Of a DNA stretch of 64,000 nt, positions 26,572-38,387 are shown in pieces. Below the pieces are notes generated by a model, which was given only the letters and a program-made list of their open reading frames with translations, was not told where the DNA came from and searched no databases. Both the position numbers and the translations under genes were made by a program. Source of the DNA: Aulostomus chinensis (lineage: Eukaryota; Chordata; Actinopteri; Syngnathiformes; Aulostomidae); assembly GCA_037954235.1 (NCBI GenBank), contig JBBMOA010000015.1, positions 6,514,001 to 6,578,000 of the forward strand, read 5' to 3'. How positions within the stretch are numbered: the stretch's first letter is position 1; each line of letters begins with the position of its first letter.

Positions 26572-26686
26572 ACCAGCGACCTGTCCAGGGTGAACCCCAC
26601 CTCTTGCCCATAGCCGCTGGGATAGGCTCCAGCCCCCCCGTGACCCTTAATAGGAATAAGCAGAAGACATGGATGGATGGATGGAT
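26572..26686 (+). repeat. 5'-truncated SINE/LINE tail copy with perfect target-site duplication
   Basis: Only the shared tail is present (GACCTGTCCAGGGTGAACCC ... (GGAT)n). It is flanked by identical TTCTAAGAC at 26563-26571 and 26687-26695. 5' truncation, a short-repeat 3' end and a 9-bp duplication are hallmarks of target-primed reverse transcription, so the family is a retroposon. Confidence 0.85.
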
Positions 26687-26695
26687 TTCTAAGAC

Positions 26696-27792
26696 TAACA
26701 TCTTCTCCAGCATCTCTTTAAGATTTTGTACAAAGCACTGAACTTTTGACTCTAAAACCTGAAGTAAGTCAGTAAAGTACTTGGTGGACCTTTAAATTTT
26801 GTTTTACAGTGAGAAAACCTCCGCAATTAGAGGAAGTGGGTGAAGCGCTCTTACCTGTGATGTATTATAACAAAGGTATTGTTAAAGGAAGGATTGAGAG
26901 GGAGGGAGGGAGAAAGAGAGGCTGGTTAGTGCACGTCTTTGCTGAATTATGATCACAAGGGGAACTTTTAAAGAGCATGAAGAAGGAAACCTTTGATTGG
27001 AAGCCTGTTCTCTCAGGTGGGAAGTCTCACAAAAAAGAACTCTGACCTCTCACCTTCCTGCGAGTGAACACCAAACGTAGCAAGCTCTCTTATTACTTCA
27101 TATTATCTCTGTGTTATAATCCTCTGGATTCATCACATTTCTGTCTTGGATCATGTAGGTCGCCGATTAAAATGCTTGAATATGGTGAAAACTACTGCAA
27201 ATGAGTTCAGCAAAACTCCTGAATGCCAGAAAAGGAAGGTAGAATTCGGTATGTTTCGACGTTGTTGATGCATTTGTACTTGTGCTCAAGATGCAATTTG
27301 CTCACCTCACAGGAACATCTTCTCAAAATGCTTTGAGCAGCTTGATGCCGGAGAGAAAAGTGTTGGATCTCTCATGTTTCTCAAGGTGAATCTTGAGTGG
27401 GGACACTGTCAAGAAGTTGAGCTGTTTTTTTTTGGGGGGGGGGGGGGTTGTACGCTGCGTTAACCCTGAATGACAACACAGTTGATGTTGTTGCCGTGAC
27501 GTTCCGCAAAAGCTACAGATCCGCCAGCTGGCTCCGATTTCATAACAGTCCCTCACAGAAGGACTGACGCCAGATAACGGTTGATGTGTCCGTCTCAGCT
27601 TGTTTATCAGTGTCTCTGCGCCAACATCTTAGTATCAGAAAACATTCTTGTGCTAAAAGTAAATGTGATTTTTCCACGAACATTTAGTGTTTACATATAA
27701 TTGCATTGTAATCATACAGGCAATATGGACCACTGCCGTTTTCAAATTGCAGGAAGGAGCAACGTGTTAAAGGCTGATTGTGTGTCAAAATG
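26696..27792. other. Non-coding, unannotated
   Basis: No gene seen; a T run followed by a G run at 27425-27448. Confidence 0.55.
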
Positions 27793-28761
27793 TTAAAGGT
27801 CACCTAGAATGAAAATCATCGTTTTCGTGTTTTTGGTGTTTATTCAACGTCCCCCAGTTGTGGGGAATACACACGAAGTGTGAGACAGTGTCATGACCTC
27901 TGTTTGAAGTATCTCCCCTTTTTTGAATCGCTGTGGGAAAATGGACCAATGTGTTTTTGGCTGAAGTGTTACGTCACAGTTCAGTCCGTGCCCCCCCCCC
28001 CCCACTCACACACACTGAACCCACCCCTTTCACACACACGCCCCTTCGACATATGTCGGGAGGGGGCGATTATGTGTGCGAGCCGAGTGAGTGCAGCTCT
28101 CTCGTGTCGCTCGCTCGCCTCGTGCGACACAAACTGCAGACTGCAGCAGCAGCACTGACTGAGCAGACTGATTGATGAATGGCCTCGATAGAATTGAGAC
28201 CTTTGCTTTATCTGGGCTGTCTGTCGCTAGCTGGCCTGGCCTGGCTTGACGGGGAAGGAATCACGCCAGCCAGGCAGGCTACCAAGGGGCCAGGACACCG
28301 GGAAAACTCCTGGTGTCCCGACGGCCACCCCGCCACTGCATATACGGCTGGATCCGCGAATGGGCCGTGGCTACTTGGTATCTTATCTTACGAATGTTGT
28401 TGTATGATATGGAATGTTGTCAATTGACAGTAGCAGTCACACTTAGCACTGGCGACAGTTAGCCGAGAGAGTGGGAGTACTTTCTTTTCAGTGACAGTGA
28501 GGGCAGCCAATCACCGAGTAGTAGTTAAATGAGGTTGCCAGATAAACAACGGCAACCGATCGCCGTCAACTCATGCACTTGCATAAATAATGAGGTTGCC
28601 AGATAAGGTCAGAAACGACCCCAATCGGGACACATAGCGGTTTCAGAGAGCCTTTAGGAAGGTTCTGAGCCATGACAGGCCCAACCATTTTTTGTGGGGT
28701 TACATATCACTCCACAGAACAAGAATTAATACCCCGTTCAACCTCTCTATGGCACCTTTAA
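27793..28761. mobile_element. TTAA-flanked MITE-like DNA transposon (piggyBac-type ends)
   Basis: Left end TTAAAGGTCACCTAGAATG and right end (reverse complement) TTAAAGGTGCCATAGAGAG match at 8 initial bases and again at TAGA, giving imperfect terminal inverted repeats. TTAA at both borders is the target-site duplication typical of piggyBac elements. About 969 bp with no transposase ORF, hence non-autonomous. Inside, a 17-bp word (ATGAGGTTGCCAGATAA) occurs at 28529-28545 and 28590-28606, and a C run at 27991-28003. Confidence 0.7.
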
Positions 28762-30326
28762 ATATTGTCCTGCCTACACGTTATATTGGACAGACTTGAC
28801 AACACATTTTTGTGTGACACGAATCCACACAAAAACCACGTTGTAAACATTTCCCCATTCCTGTTTTAAGTAAATGGTGCAGTCCTGAGCAAAGAAGGAT
28901 GACGTGTTGTTAAACTATGTGTTGTCCTTGTCCTGATGCTGGACTCTTTAACAGAGACAGTTGGAGACGTCAGAGACATCAGTACAGGCTCCATTCCATT
29001 CATTCTTCCAGTCAGCCTGAGCACTGAATGCGGCCATCACCATCAAGCAAGGAGGCTACATGGGTAGAAAATCACGTAGCATAGCGTCAAAATCTGCTCA
29101 TAGCTGTTCCTCCCCATCACCAGCATAGATACACACCATTATATCAAGAATGTCCTTTTGAAAAATGTGTCCTATTATCGTAAATTCAGAAGAAAAAAAA
29201 CAAAACAAGATTATTTCCAGAACTCGGAACATTTTTCTTTCAACCAACTGACTCAAGGAATCTGATTGAAACCTGTCTCTGAAATATCCAGACAAATACC
29301 ATTAATAAATCTGGCCAACAAGATCTGGAGTTTGATCCGGATCACCTCCAGATCACTTGTCACTTGTTATATTGTTGATCCTTCCACAACAGTTCAAGAC
29401 ACCAACAGTGTTAGATATTAAGCTCCAACATCATTTACTCTGGGATGAGAACGAGCTGGAGGCAGGAAGAGATTTTTAAACCTTCAAAAGAAAAGATCTA
29501 GTAACGACCAGAGGGGGTCCTCTAACCAGCTAACAATGCACCCTGAGGAGAACTTGGTTTTGAATAATTCAAATTCACAATCAAGTAATCAGACATGATA
29601 AACACCTGTCCCCCTGAAGCTGTGCCCACACACACACACCAAAGCTGCAGGAATGACATCAGACAGCAGTCCTGCCCAGAGAAATCCTCTCCAAACTAAA
29701 GAAAATGACAGTAAATATTGACCCAGTAGCAGCAAATACATGGGGATTCTATTTGATCCACCTGAGCAAAGTAAATGGCGGCGGAGCACCTGAGCGCTGC
29801 GACTGAGAGAAACCAAGGAAAACAGAGGATGTGCAGATGAAGTGGACACAGCTGGGACGGTGAGGCAGGGCGCGAGAGTCCCCGGAACATCTCCTCACTG
29901 CTGCTGGAAAGATGTGGGAACGATTTTCATAGAATAATGTTAGTTTATCAAATCAATCAAAGCCTGGGTGGATCTCCTAAGACCTGGAGGAGGTTCCGCG
30001 TTCCTCATCCTCCTCACTCCCCCCACAGGAGAGGCTGTGTCATACTTTCTTTTGTCATTGTAACTCTGCTGCGATCTTTAATCAGCTCTGTTACATACTG
30101 ATCTGTTCTGAGATCTGCCTCCCCGCTGCTCCCTCTTTCCCTCCTCTGACATCTAGTTCAAAGGGGGCCTCCCACTAAGTACCCCCCCCACACACACACC
30201 TCTCTCATCCACTTCTCCGCGGTGCCTCTCCAGGTTCCTCAGTGGGGGGTAGTTAGGCGCTCGCTTGCTCGTTCTCTAGCTCTCCATCTCTCTTCTGCTC
30301 TCTCTATCTCTCCACCCTTCCTCATC
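28762..30326. other. Non-coding, unannotated
   Basis: No gene or transposon recognised; pyrimidine-rich near 30050-30326. Confidence 0.55.
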
Positions 30327-30582
30327 TCCATCCATCCATTTTCTATACCGCTTATCCATTAAGGGTCGTGGGGGGGGGGTGGGGGGTGGCTGGAGCCTAT
30401 CCCAGCTGACATTGGGCGAGAGGCGGGGTTCACCCTGGACGGGTCACCAGTCGGTCTCAGGACCATCAGGAGCAGTTAGGGGTTCAGTATCTTGCTCAAG
30501 GAAACTTGGACATGGTCACCGGGCAAAGTGAGGATCAAACCAGCAGTTGCTAGACGGCGTCTCTACCTCTGAGTCATGCCCC
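30327..30582 (-). repeat. tRNA-derived SINE (type 2 head, same GGAT tail)
   Basis: On the minus strand the head reads GACTCAGAGGTAGAGACGCC (A-box-like) and GCTGGTTTGATCCTC (B-box-like). A unique body (CTTGAGCAAGATACTGAACC) follows, then the same tail as the copies at 950 and 26572 (GTCCAGGGTGAACCCCGCCT, GATAAGCGGTATAGAAAATG, GGATGGATGG). The head and body differ from type 1 while the tail is shared. Confidence 0.8.
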
Positions 30583-31258
30583 CCCCCCCCCCCTCTCTTT
30601 CCACTTATTTCTTTCCATACAGACATGCGGGCCCCGTGCACAGTGTGTTCTAAGTAATAAGAACAAAAAAACAAAAAAAAAGAGCCGGCAACACGGGCTG
30701 ACATTCAACCCACCTCCTCATTTTCATGAATCGCGTTTGATCTGAAATCAGACACGCGTGTGTCAGTCAATGTGCGACGAGCAGAAGGAATAAAGCAATA
30801 AACCCTCAGAAGGACGAATTCACAATGTTACACTACAACACGCGTGTAAAATAAGTTACTTTTATCTGAGTTCACTTACGTTACAGGATCGTGCTGAGGG
30901 CCAACCTTATTTTGCACTTTTCAGAGTAAATCTTTCCGCCTGTGGAGAGTCAGAAGCTGGAGATTAATGTGAGCGCGGTTTTAAACTAGCAACACATCCA
31001 TGCTTGTGTTGGTTACCCTGCAGTGTCTGAGAAACAAAATCCAATCTGAGAAAGACTGTTTGGGTTTGGTACTCAAAGCTACACTCTTCTACTGCATAAA
31101 TTACTGCATATACTGTATGTGGAACTACAAGTGGGAAATAGTAAACAGTAGTACTACTGTAGGTGTCTAAGGTATCTGCAGCTGTCCATCCATTTAGGAG
31201 TATAATCCAGCCCTTAGGCAAAGGTAGACCCCCCCACACACACATTTCATCCCCTGAC
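30583..31258. other. Non-coding, unannotated
   Basis: A C run at 30579-30593 borders the SINE head; nothing else seen. Confidence 0.5.
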
Positions 31259-31259
31259 T

Positions 31260-31300
<41 letters not shown>
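31259..31300 (+). repeat. (CA)n microsatellite
   Basis: About 20 CA units. Confidence 0.97.
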
Positions 31301-31301
<1 letters not shown>

Positions 31302-31430
31302 AAATCTTATCGCCTCTTTTTTCCTTCAACACTTCCCCTTTAGCTTTTCTCCATTTCCCTTTAGCTTTTACTTTGTCACTCTCCACTGGCTTCTTCTGAA
31401 AGGTCAAAAAAGTCAAGTGTCCATCTAAAC

Positions 31431-31431
<1 letters not shown>

Positions 31432-31463
<32 letters not shown>

Positions 31464-31511
31464 TGTGTGTGCGTGCATGTGTGTGTGTGTGTGCGTGCGT
31501 GCGTGCGTGTG
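31432..31511 (+). repeat. (TG)n with interspersed CG
   Basis: TG repeat broken by TGCG units. Confidence 0.95.
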
Positions 31512-31648
31512 TTTATATCTGGTCGATCATCCTGTTCCAAATTCAAACTCTTGACCTTCTCCTCTTCACCTGCTTGAAACCAGCTGCTTGCCTCAGACTC
31601 ATTATTGGAAAATGGTCGGTTTACTTTCGTCTGTCAACCACGGCTGCA

Positions 31649-31651
<3 letters not shown>

Positions 31652-31719
<68 letters not shown>
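31652..31719 (+). repeat. (CA)n microsatellite
   Basis: About 34 CA units. Confidence 0.97.
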
Positions 31720-31722
<3 letters not shown>

Positions 31723-32262
31723 TAGTCTGTTGACAAAAGTTCGATATAAATCTTGGATCATTCACTACGCTGCTTCTCAGCTATTGAAGAACTTTTTCAG
31801 CTCTGTTCCGAGCAGCACAGGCTCTCAGATTTAAACATCCCTCTGTGATACACGTTCTTTTTTCCAAATCTGCTTCTTCATTCATCAAACACTGGATTGT
31901 GCTTCCAGCTGATCTTGAAACTGGCACAGACTTTGAGCTTCTCTGTAAAATTAATATTGAGCGAGCAGTCATGTAGATATTAATTTCAGTGTGATTCAGA
32001 TTTTTAAATTGTAATGAAATCGTTGAGCTGGAGTGTAGTTCTTTTTGTTTAGTTGTCTGTGTATGTGTGTGTGTCTGTGAGTGTGTGTGTGTGAGAGACA
32101 GACAGACAGAGAGAGACTGAAAGGTATTACAAGTTTGTTGTTACTCACACTGAAGGTCTGGCTCCTCCCAGAAGGCTTTGTCACTGCGCTGATTAAGGCA
32201 ATGATGATGATGAGGCCCTTATGTGCTGTGTCACTGTTTGGGAAGACAGATTTCACTCCTTA

Positions 32263-32265
<3 letters not shown>

Positions 32266-32306
<41 letters not shown>
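32266..32306 (+). repeat. (CT)n microsatellite
   Basis: About 20 perfect CT units. Confidence 0.97.
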
Positions 32307-32309
<3 letters not shown>

Positions 32310-32536
32310 ACTGTGAACATCAGAGTAATGAGGACTAAATTGTACTCACAATGCAGCAACTTCACTTGAATGGTTTCAGCTGCTTTGAGGATAAAAGACA
32401 CACAAAAACAAACAAATCATATTTAAACTCAAAATGCTGACTGAGAGAATGCACACAAAAATACAAGTCCATACAAGTGTCACACACCCTGAAAACCCCT
32501 GTAATACATCATTTTACAGCATGCTGTCCTGCAAAC

Positions 32537-32561
32537 ACACACACACACACACACGCACACA
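32537..32561 (+). repeat. (CA)n microsatellite
   Basis: Short CA tract with one CGCA interruption. Confidence 0.9.
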
Positions 32562-33576
32562 CTACCGTTCATTACAGACAATTCTACCTCAGTGTGCAGG
32601 AGCAGAGAGCCAATCTCCCTTTAGAAGCCAACATGTGCTAGTTAGAGGATAAGAGGAGACGTGCACACAGGACCCACACAGTTGAGTCAGAGAGGATCAT
32701 CAGCGTGACAGAGCCGGGATCACCTGGATCACCGGGATCAACAAAGCAACCAGGTTGGTCATTTGGACCTACATAGGAAGACCAATGGGGGGGGGGGGGT
32801 ATGAAAATAGACTTCACAAATCTTGCCTGATGCCTGCATGAGAGGAGATGCAGAGGCTGACAATTTACTCCTCCAGTGTGTATTAAAATACAGCACTGCC
32901 CCCTCATGGTCATCAGGAGAGCAGCAGGACAGGAAATCTTCAGAAACATAAATAAGCTTTGGATTAATAAAAAGATTCCAATTCAAATATTCCACTACAT
33001 GTTTCTATTTAGACAGCAATTAAGACCTGTGCCAGGAAACATGTTCAACATGTGTATCCAAATAGGTAAAAATAAAAAGTAATAATTGTGTCCAAATGAC
33101 CCCAACAGGTTCAGGGTTTCTGCCAAGACCCAACAAACTAAAGAGCCCATCAGGAAGGTCAATACCAGAACATCGCTCGTCTATTCCTGAGCTGTGGAGA
33201 CGCGTCCCTCAGCGAGAGGATTGCTGCTGTTAGCTCCTCCTACCAAGCTGTGACGGACGCACAGATTCTCATTAATGTCTAATGAGACGAGAACAACAAC
33301 CCAGGAGAGTGTTGATGTAAGAATGCTAACAAGCTAACAGGAGAGGCAGCAGGTTCTCAGGATGAAGCACAACTGCACCTTGTGAAAATCTCAGCAGTGA
33401 TAAACAATTGAAGAACCTGATTTTATTATTCAGAGGTCTGATAGTCGGTGAAATGAGCCCGTCTGACATTTGGATTTGTTGGTCTTTGGTGCACTTAAGA
33501 ATGCAGAAGTTTAAATAAACTGAATGTGACTCTGGATCAAGTCATACAAGATCCCCAGGAAACAAGTCATGTGACC
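32562..33576. other. Non-coding, unannotated
   Basis: A G run at 32788-32799; no gene seen. Confidence 0.55.
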
Positions 33577-33700
33577 TTAAAGGCTTCACCCAAAAGTGAA
33601 AATTCACGAATTCTCTACTCAGGTGTTCTGAAGCTTCAATTCTGACGCCATGTTTTTATCCTTCCATCGGCATGAAGGGGAATAGTGAGTGAATTTTCTT
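33577..33700. repeat. Possible fold-back fish interspersed repeat
   Basis: Begins AAAGGCTTCACCCAAAAGTG followed by AAAATTCAC...CTACTC, and ends CATCGGCATGAAGGGG...GAGTGAATTTTC, which is roughly the inverse of the beginning. The words resemble a very common fish repeat (TCACCCAAAAATGAAAATTC...). Borders uncertain. Confidence 0.4.
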
Positions 33701-34035
33701 TTTTTCTTTAAAAAGAGCGGCGGGATGTGCTGGACGTCAGCTCAGCTCACCTGCATCACTGATCGCTCCCCCTCCACCTCTGACCCGGGCAGAAAGAGAG
33801 GCTGAAAGTCACTTTGTCCCCCATCAAAAACTCCCTGCACTCAAACATTCAAACATTTGTAGCAGAGGATAACTTTACAATGAAAGGTTGTTTATGTGGA
33901 ACAGATTACAATCTGTTAGCAGGCTGTAACTTGCAAAACCTCTTTAGTTTGCAGCTTGCTGAGCTCAGTTCTTAGCAAGATGACGCTAGCATGGCAATCA
34001 TAGGAAAAGATTTTAGCTGTGCCGTTTGCGTTGTC

Positions 34036-35536
34036 TTCTGGGTTCCAGCCTCGGCTGGAGCACAGGATCTTTATGTGTGAGTCTCCATGTTCTCCCTGTT
34101 CCTGTGTGGGTTCTCTCTGGTACTCCAGCTTCCTCCCACAGTCCAAAGACATCAAGAGGGGACGAGGCTGATTGATACTCTAAATTGACTGTAGGTGTGA
34201 CTGTGAGTGTGAATGGTTGTCTGTCTCTATGTGTTGGCCCTGTGATGGACTGGTGACCTGTCCGGGGGGAACCTCTGGCCTGAAGGCAGCGTTGTTTTCG
34301 TCACGCTGGACGAAAACGACGATGTTTTTTTCCATGACGATAATGAGACTAAGACGAACGACACCAAAGCCCTGTAAAGACTAAAATGTGATGAATTTGT
34401 GTACATTTTCGTCTGACGAGAGCAAGACGAGACTAAATTGTTAGTGGGTGGACGATCAAAGTTTCAAAACATGCAGGTTTTTTCCGCCAAGTATAACATG
34501 CGTGCAATGTCAATCAAGAGCTCAAACATCAGACTGGAGCCAGCTGGAGCTGTTGGCCCTAATGGTCACGCCCCCATCATCAGTACACACGCACTAAAAG
34601 CCTCACGCGCGCACACACACATGCACACACAGAGACAGTCTGGGCCTGTCTGCAGCAGACGAGACTCACACCACGGCAGCAGCAGCGGTGTCGGGTGGTC
34701 GTAAAAAGAGGGATGATTAAAGCATAGCTTTCGTCAATGTGAGGCTCGCCCTGTGATGCATTTTCTTTTTTTGTATTAAGCCTAAAGTTTTGTGGTGGTG
34801 GTGGTGGTTCCACCTCCCTGTGGTGCAGAGAGCGCTTCCTAGTGCTACATGCTAAAGCTAGAATGAATGGGGCTGGCAGGGGCCCCGCTAATGATGGCTC
34901 GTCTAAACCAGCCCTTCTATTAACTTAGCGTGTTATGAATAAAACCCCTGTCCATTTGTGGACCACCCGTCGAACACGGTATTCTTCAGACCTGTTGATG
35001 TTCCCTATCTAAGCAACACACGTGGATGCTTCAACCAATAACAGCAGCTGAAGCAAAAATGTAGGACATGTGGTCGTTCATGTGGAAGTCAAGTGTGCTT
35101 TTATTTTTTGTTTAATCCTATTTTATTGTGATACAATACTCCTATTGTGTGCCAGTGCGTTGTCGGCTTCTGCAACAAAATAATAAAAGTAAAAGGTAGA
35201 GAAAGAAAAAGAGGGGAAAAAACTCCCCTTTGAAGGTTGGATCAGTTTCAGTGCTTCATTCTCACACCTGTATTGGCCTATTAGGCACACACACATAGCT
35301 TTCATTTATAGGTATCTTTGATATTTGACTAAAACCTTGGAGTTTTCGTCGACTAAAACTAGACTAAAACTATCAAGGATAGAAATGACTAAAATGTGAC
35401 TAAAACTAAGAAGCATTTAGTCCAAAAGACTGAGACTAAAGCTAAATCTAAAATGCCTGCCAAAAACAACACTGCCTGAAGGCTGCTGGGAGAGGCTCCA
35501 GCCTTTACAGGATAAGGGGAGGAAAATGGATGGAAT
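34036..35536 (+). repeat. SINE type 1 copy, split by a hAT-like insertion
   Basis: 34036-34286 matches the type 1 body (GGGTTCCAGCC, ATGTTCTCCCTGTTCCTG, GTGTTGGCCCTGTGATGGAC, GACCTGTCC). After 1.2 kb of unrelated sequence the same element resumes at 35483 (CTGCTGGGAGAGGCTCCAGC ... GGATAAGGGGAGGAAAATGG) and ends in GATGG. Removing 34287-35482 restores a collinear SINE. The head is degenerate. Confidence 0.8.
34287..35474. mobile_element. Non-autonomous hAT-like DNA transposon
   Basis: 1188 bp bounded by CAGCGTTGTTTTCG on the left and, on the right, CCAAAAACAACACTG, whose complement is CAGTGTTGTTTTTGG: imperfect terminal inverted repeats of hAT type. Flanks are identical 8-bp CCTGAAGG at 34279-34286 and 35475-35482, the duplication length made by hAT transposases. 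Both ends are rich in GACTAAAACTA-like words. No transposase ORF; the longest ORFs inside are short and low complexity. It sits inside a SINE, so it is younger than that copy. Confidence 0.88.
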
Positions 35537-36318
35537 TTGTTTGAATAATAAAAAAAAATACTATGAATTTGGGCGTCTAACTCCCCTGAAACTCAAATAG
35601 TTTGTCAGAAGTGACTTTAGGGGTCAACTATGGCATGAGAGCTAACTGAAGGCTGTCAAGCTCTCAATCAGATTATAAATATAAGTTGTTACGGTAACAA
35701 CTTGTGCATCTGAGTCAAAAAACAAGCTTCCTGCCAAGAGGGTTTAGCAGCCGCTAGTTTAGCTGCTTCATTCCTGAGGTTTCTTCATCTCAGTTCTAGT
35801 TGTCACCACCTTTGGAGGCAAACCAGGTTAAAACAAACAAACAAACAAAAAAAGAGGATGAAAACTCGAAATATTGAGCAGCAAAGATCCAGCGGCATCC
35901 AAAAGCTCGACGACCCAAACAGGACTAAAACGAACGGGTGCAGGCTTTGGTGTCACTGCAGGATGTCGTTTCTGTGAGGAAAGGCAAGGTAAAAGAAAAA
36001 CATGGGTAAAGTTTGGATCCCAGTTTCCTGAACATGATCGTGCGGAACAGAAGACACGAGAGGGGAACGGCACCCCAGCAAAGCAACTCGCGACGCTCAC
36101 GCGTTCGTTCACTCAAGGGCAGAGCTCAGCCTGTGCAGGTGACAGAATATTTTCCAAACTGTTTTGCTTCACAAATTTTCATTTAGACAGGAATATGCTA
36201 AGAGCCAACCCCCGCGTGTGCATGCAACCCTCAGGTGGTCGCCTTTCTGTTTTCCCACCTCCTGCTCTCGGCTTCTGCTCCTGACAAAGTCACAACTTCA
36301 AAGTCAAAACAGAGGGGA

Positions 36319-36319
<1 letters not shown>
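35537..36319. other. Non-coding, unannotated
   Basis: Nothing recognised; a 136-codon ORF at 35874-36284 has no familiar motif. Confidence 0.5.

Positions 36320-36393
<74 letters not shown>
36320..36393 (+). repeat. (CA)n microsatellite
   Basis: About 37 CA units. Confidence 0.97.
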
Positions 36394-36395
<2 letters not shown>

Positions 36396-37191
36396 TAAGA
36401 GCCAAGCACCCCTATTTTTCCACGTTTCCTCCCTCTCCTATCCAGTGGGGCTCTTTCGCCCTTTGTGATGTATAATTGAAGCAGTGTGTAATTTCGCCAA
36501 GTCGTTTCCAGCTCAATCCCACTCCGAGCTGAACTTTCACTTCGCTCATCCTTCTGGAGTATTCTCTCTGAAGTGTAGGGACCGGTTCTTTGAACGCGCT
36601 GGTTAACATGCATCCCCTCTCCACCCCAGCCTCCCTCCCACTCCTGAACCAAGCCGCACCACTTGAACCTGATCCCAGATAAAAACCGGGCTGAAGTTTA
36701 TCAAATGTCATTTGAATTCACCTGGATTTGATTTCACCTTCAACAGGAGGGATTAGATACATTTACACAGCAGCTGTTGAGTCGCTTGAATTTCGTGTGA
36801 GCAGTCAATATAAACTCATATTGAGTTCATTTGAACTTATCATTAATTTTTAAACATTTTAGAAGAAAATTAATAAAAAAGGAGTACGAGCGATCGACTG
36901 CTGCGACTACCAAGTCTGACGGAGCCGCGCACCAAGACGGGAGGGCTGCTCCCATCTTCACCCCTGGAAGTTTTTGTGAGGTGAAACTTTAAAAATGAGA
37001 AATGATCAAATATTCATCACCTGCATAAACTGAAAGATCTTGAAAGATTTTCTTCGACAGTCAAACTTAACGTCAGGCCAGTGGACACTTAAAACATTTC
37101 TATTGGACCCAGCTACAAATTTGGATATTGAAAGGTTTCAACCTGCATCTGAGGTTAAAAAGCACACCGTAAACTACAGAAGATTGCAGCA

Positions 37192-37194
<3 letters not shown>
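36394..37194. other. Non-coding, unannotated
   Basis: No gene or transposon recognised. Confidence 0.55.

Positions 37195-37250
<56 letters not shown>
37195..37250 (+). repeat. (CA)n microsatellite
   Basis: About 28 CA units, beginning with GCGCA. Confidence 0.97.
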
Positions 37251-37253
<3 letters not shown>

Positions 37254-37397
37254 GCAGCCAGCGTGACTCCCTGCCCCTCCATGTGACAGTAAACCTTTAA
37301 TGAGTAATAAAAGGAGCCTGACCTTGAACACAGCGTGACGCTCGCAGCCTCTGATCAGATCTGCTACAGAGGAGGATGAAGCTGAGGAGAGACGAAG

Positions 37398-37433
37398 GCC
37401 TCCTCCTCCTCCTCCTCCTCCTCCTCCTCCTCC
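37398..37433 (+). repeat. (CTC)n trinucleotide repeat
   Basis: Eleven CTC units at 37400-37432. It lies within a 48-codon ORF (37376-37522) whose Leu run comes from this repeat. Confidence 0.95.
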
Positions 37434-38073
37434 CTGTGAGGGTTGCTGTGTCAGAGAGAGGAAACTACAACATAAAAGCAGTGAAATTTACCACAAGAGC
37501 AGAGCAGGTTTCAGCTTATTGAGGAATAAACTAACTCAGACATCCACCTTCAGTATCGGTGGGATTTTCAGGAACGCCAAAGGTCAGAAGGAATGAAAGA
37601 GTAAAACTGAGATAGTCGCTTCCAAGCTGCCGTAAGAAATAAAAGGGTCACATGACCAAATTCAAACGCCACAACTTCCAATGAAATCTCTAGTTTAAAT
37701 TTCTCCCATGAAACCACCGGACAAGTAAGTTTCTGAATTTATCACGTATTCATCCTTTTCTTGAACGTTACAGATCAGACAGAAACTTACTGGCTATTCA
37801 AGGTGAAGCGGCCGGCTCTCACCGTTTCTCTCGATCCAAACCCAGAAAGAAAAAAAAAAATTCGTTAAAAGCGAAAGTTCCACACTGCTTTTGTGTAATG
37901 GTATCAATTTCATGGTATCAAATATTTCAAGGTGTTTTATGAAACACTTTCTCTCCTCTCTCTCTTTTTTTTTTTATTTTTACAAGACAAATCAAACCTA
38001 TAATCTGATGAGGATCCAGGCAGTTACAACATATCAAACCAATAAAGACACTAAATCTTTTTTCTTTTTACAT

Positions 38074-38079
38074 TTTATT
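38074..38079 (-). promoter_or_regulatory. Candidate distal poly(A) signal AATAAA
   Basis: TTTATT on the plus strand gives AATAAA on the minus strand, followed downstream by an A-rich stretch and then GTGTCTTTATTGGTTTG, a plausible downstream element. Could end the long rapgef6 3' UTR. Confidence 0.4.
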
Positions 38080-38387
38080 CATTGTCCAAATTCATATCAG
38101 TAGACTTTGAGAAATAAAAGGTACTTTTTCCTATTTTAGACATTCTCTTAAACAAAAATATAACAACTATTTACAATCACTCGTAAAAAATACATAAAAA
38201 GCGTACGAGCAAAATCATGTTGTCTTTCTAAAAGACATAAGTTACAACAGCTATGAGAAGTGGGAGACAAAAGCAAACGTTAAGCCACAGACCAAGTTAA
38301 TACCTCTTTGTACAGATTGTGCAGCACACTCACCACATTTAAGCTTATTGTGCATTTCTGCCATAATGCCAAAAACCAAAAAAAAAA

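Noticed and set aside
1..38000. Search for a cdc42se2-like gene, the neighbour of RAPGEF6 in mammals as I recall
   Set aside because: I did not find its short characteristic exons on either strand by eye; it may lie further left or have moved.
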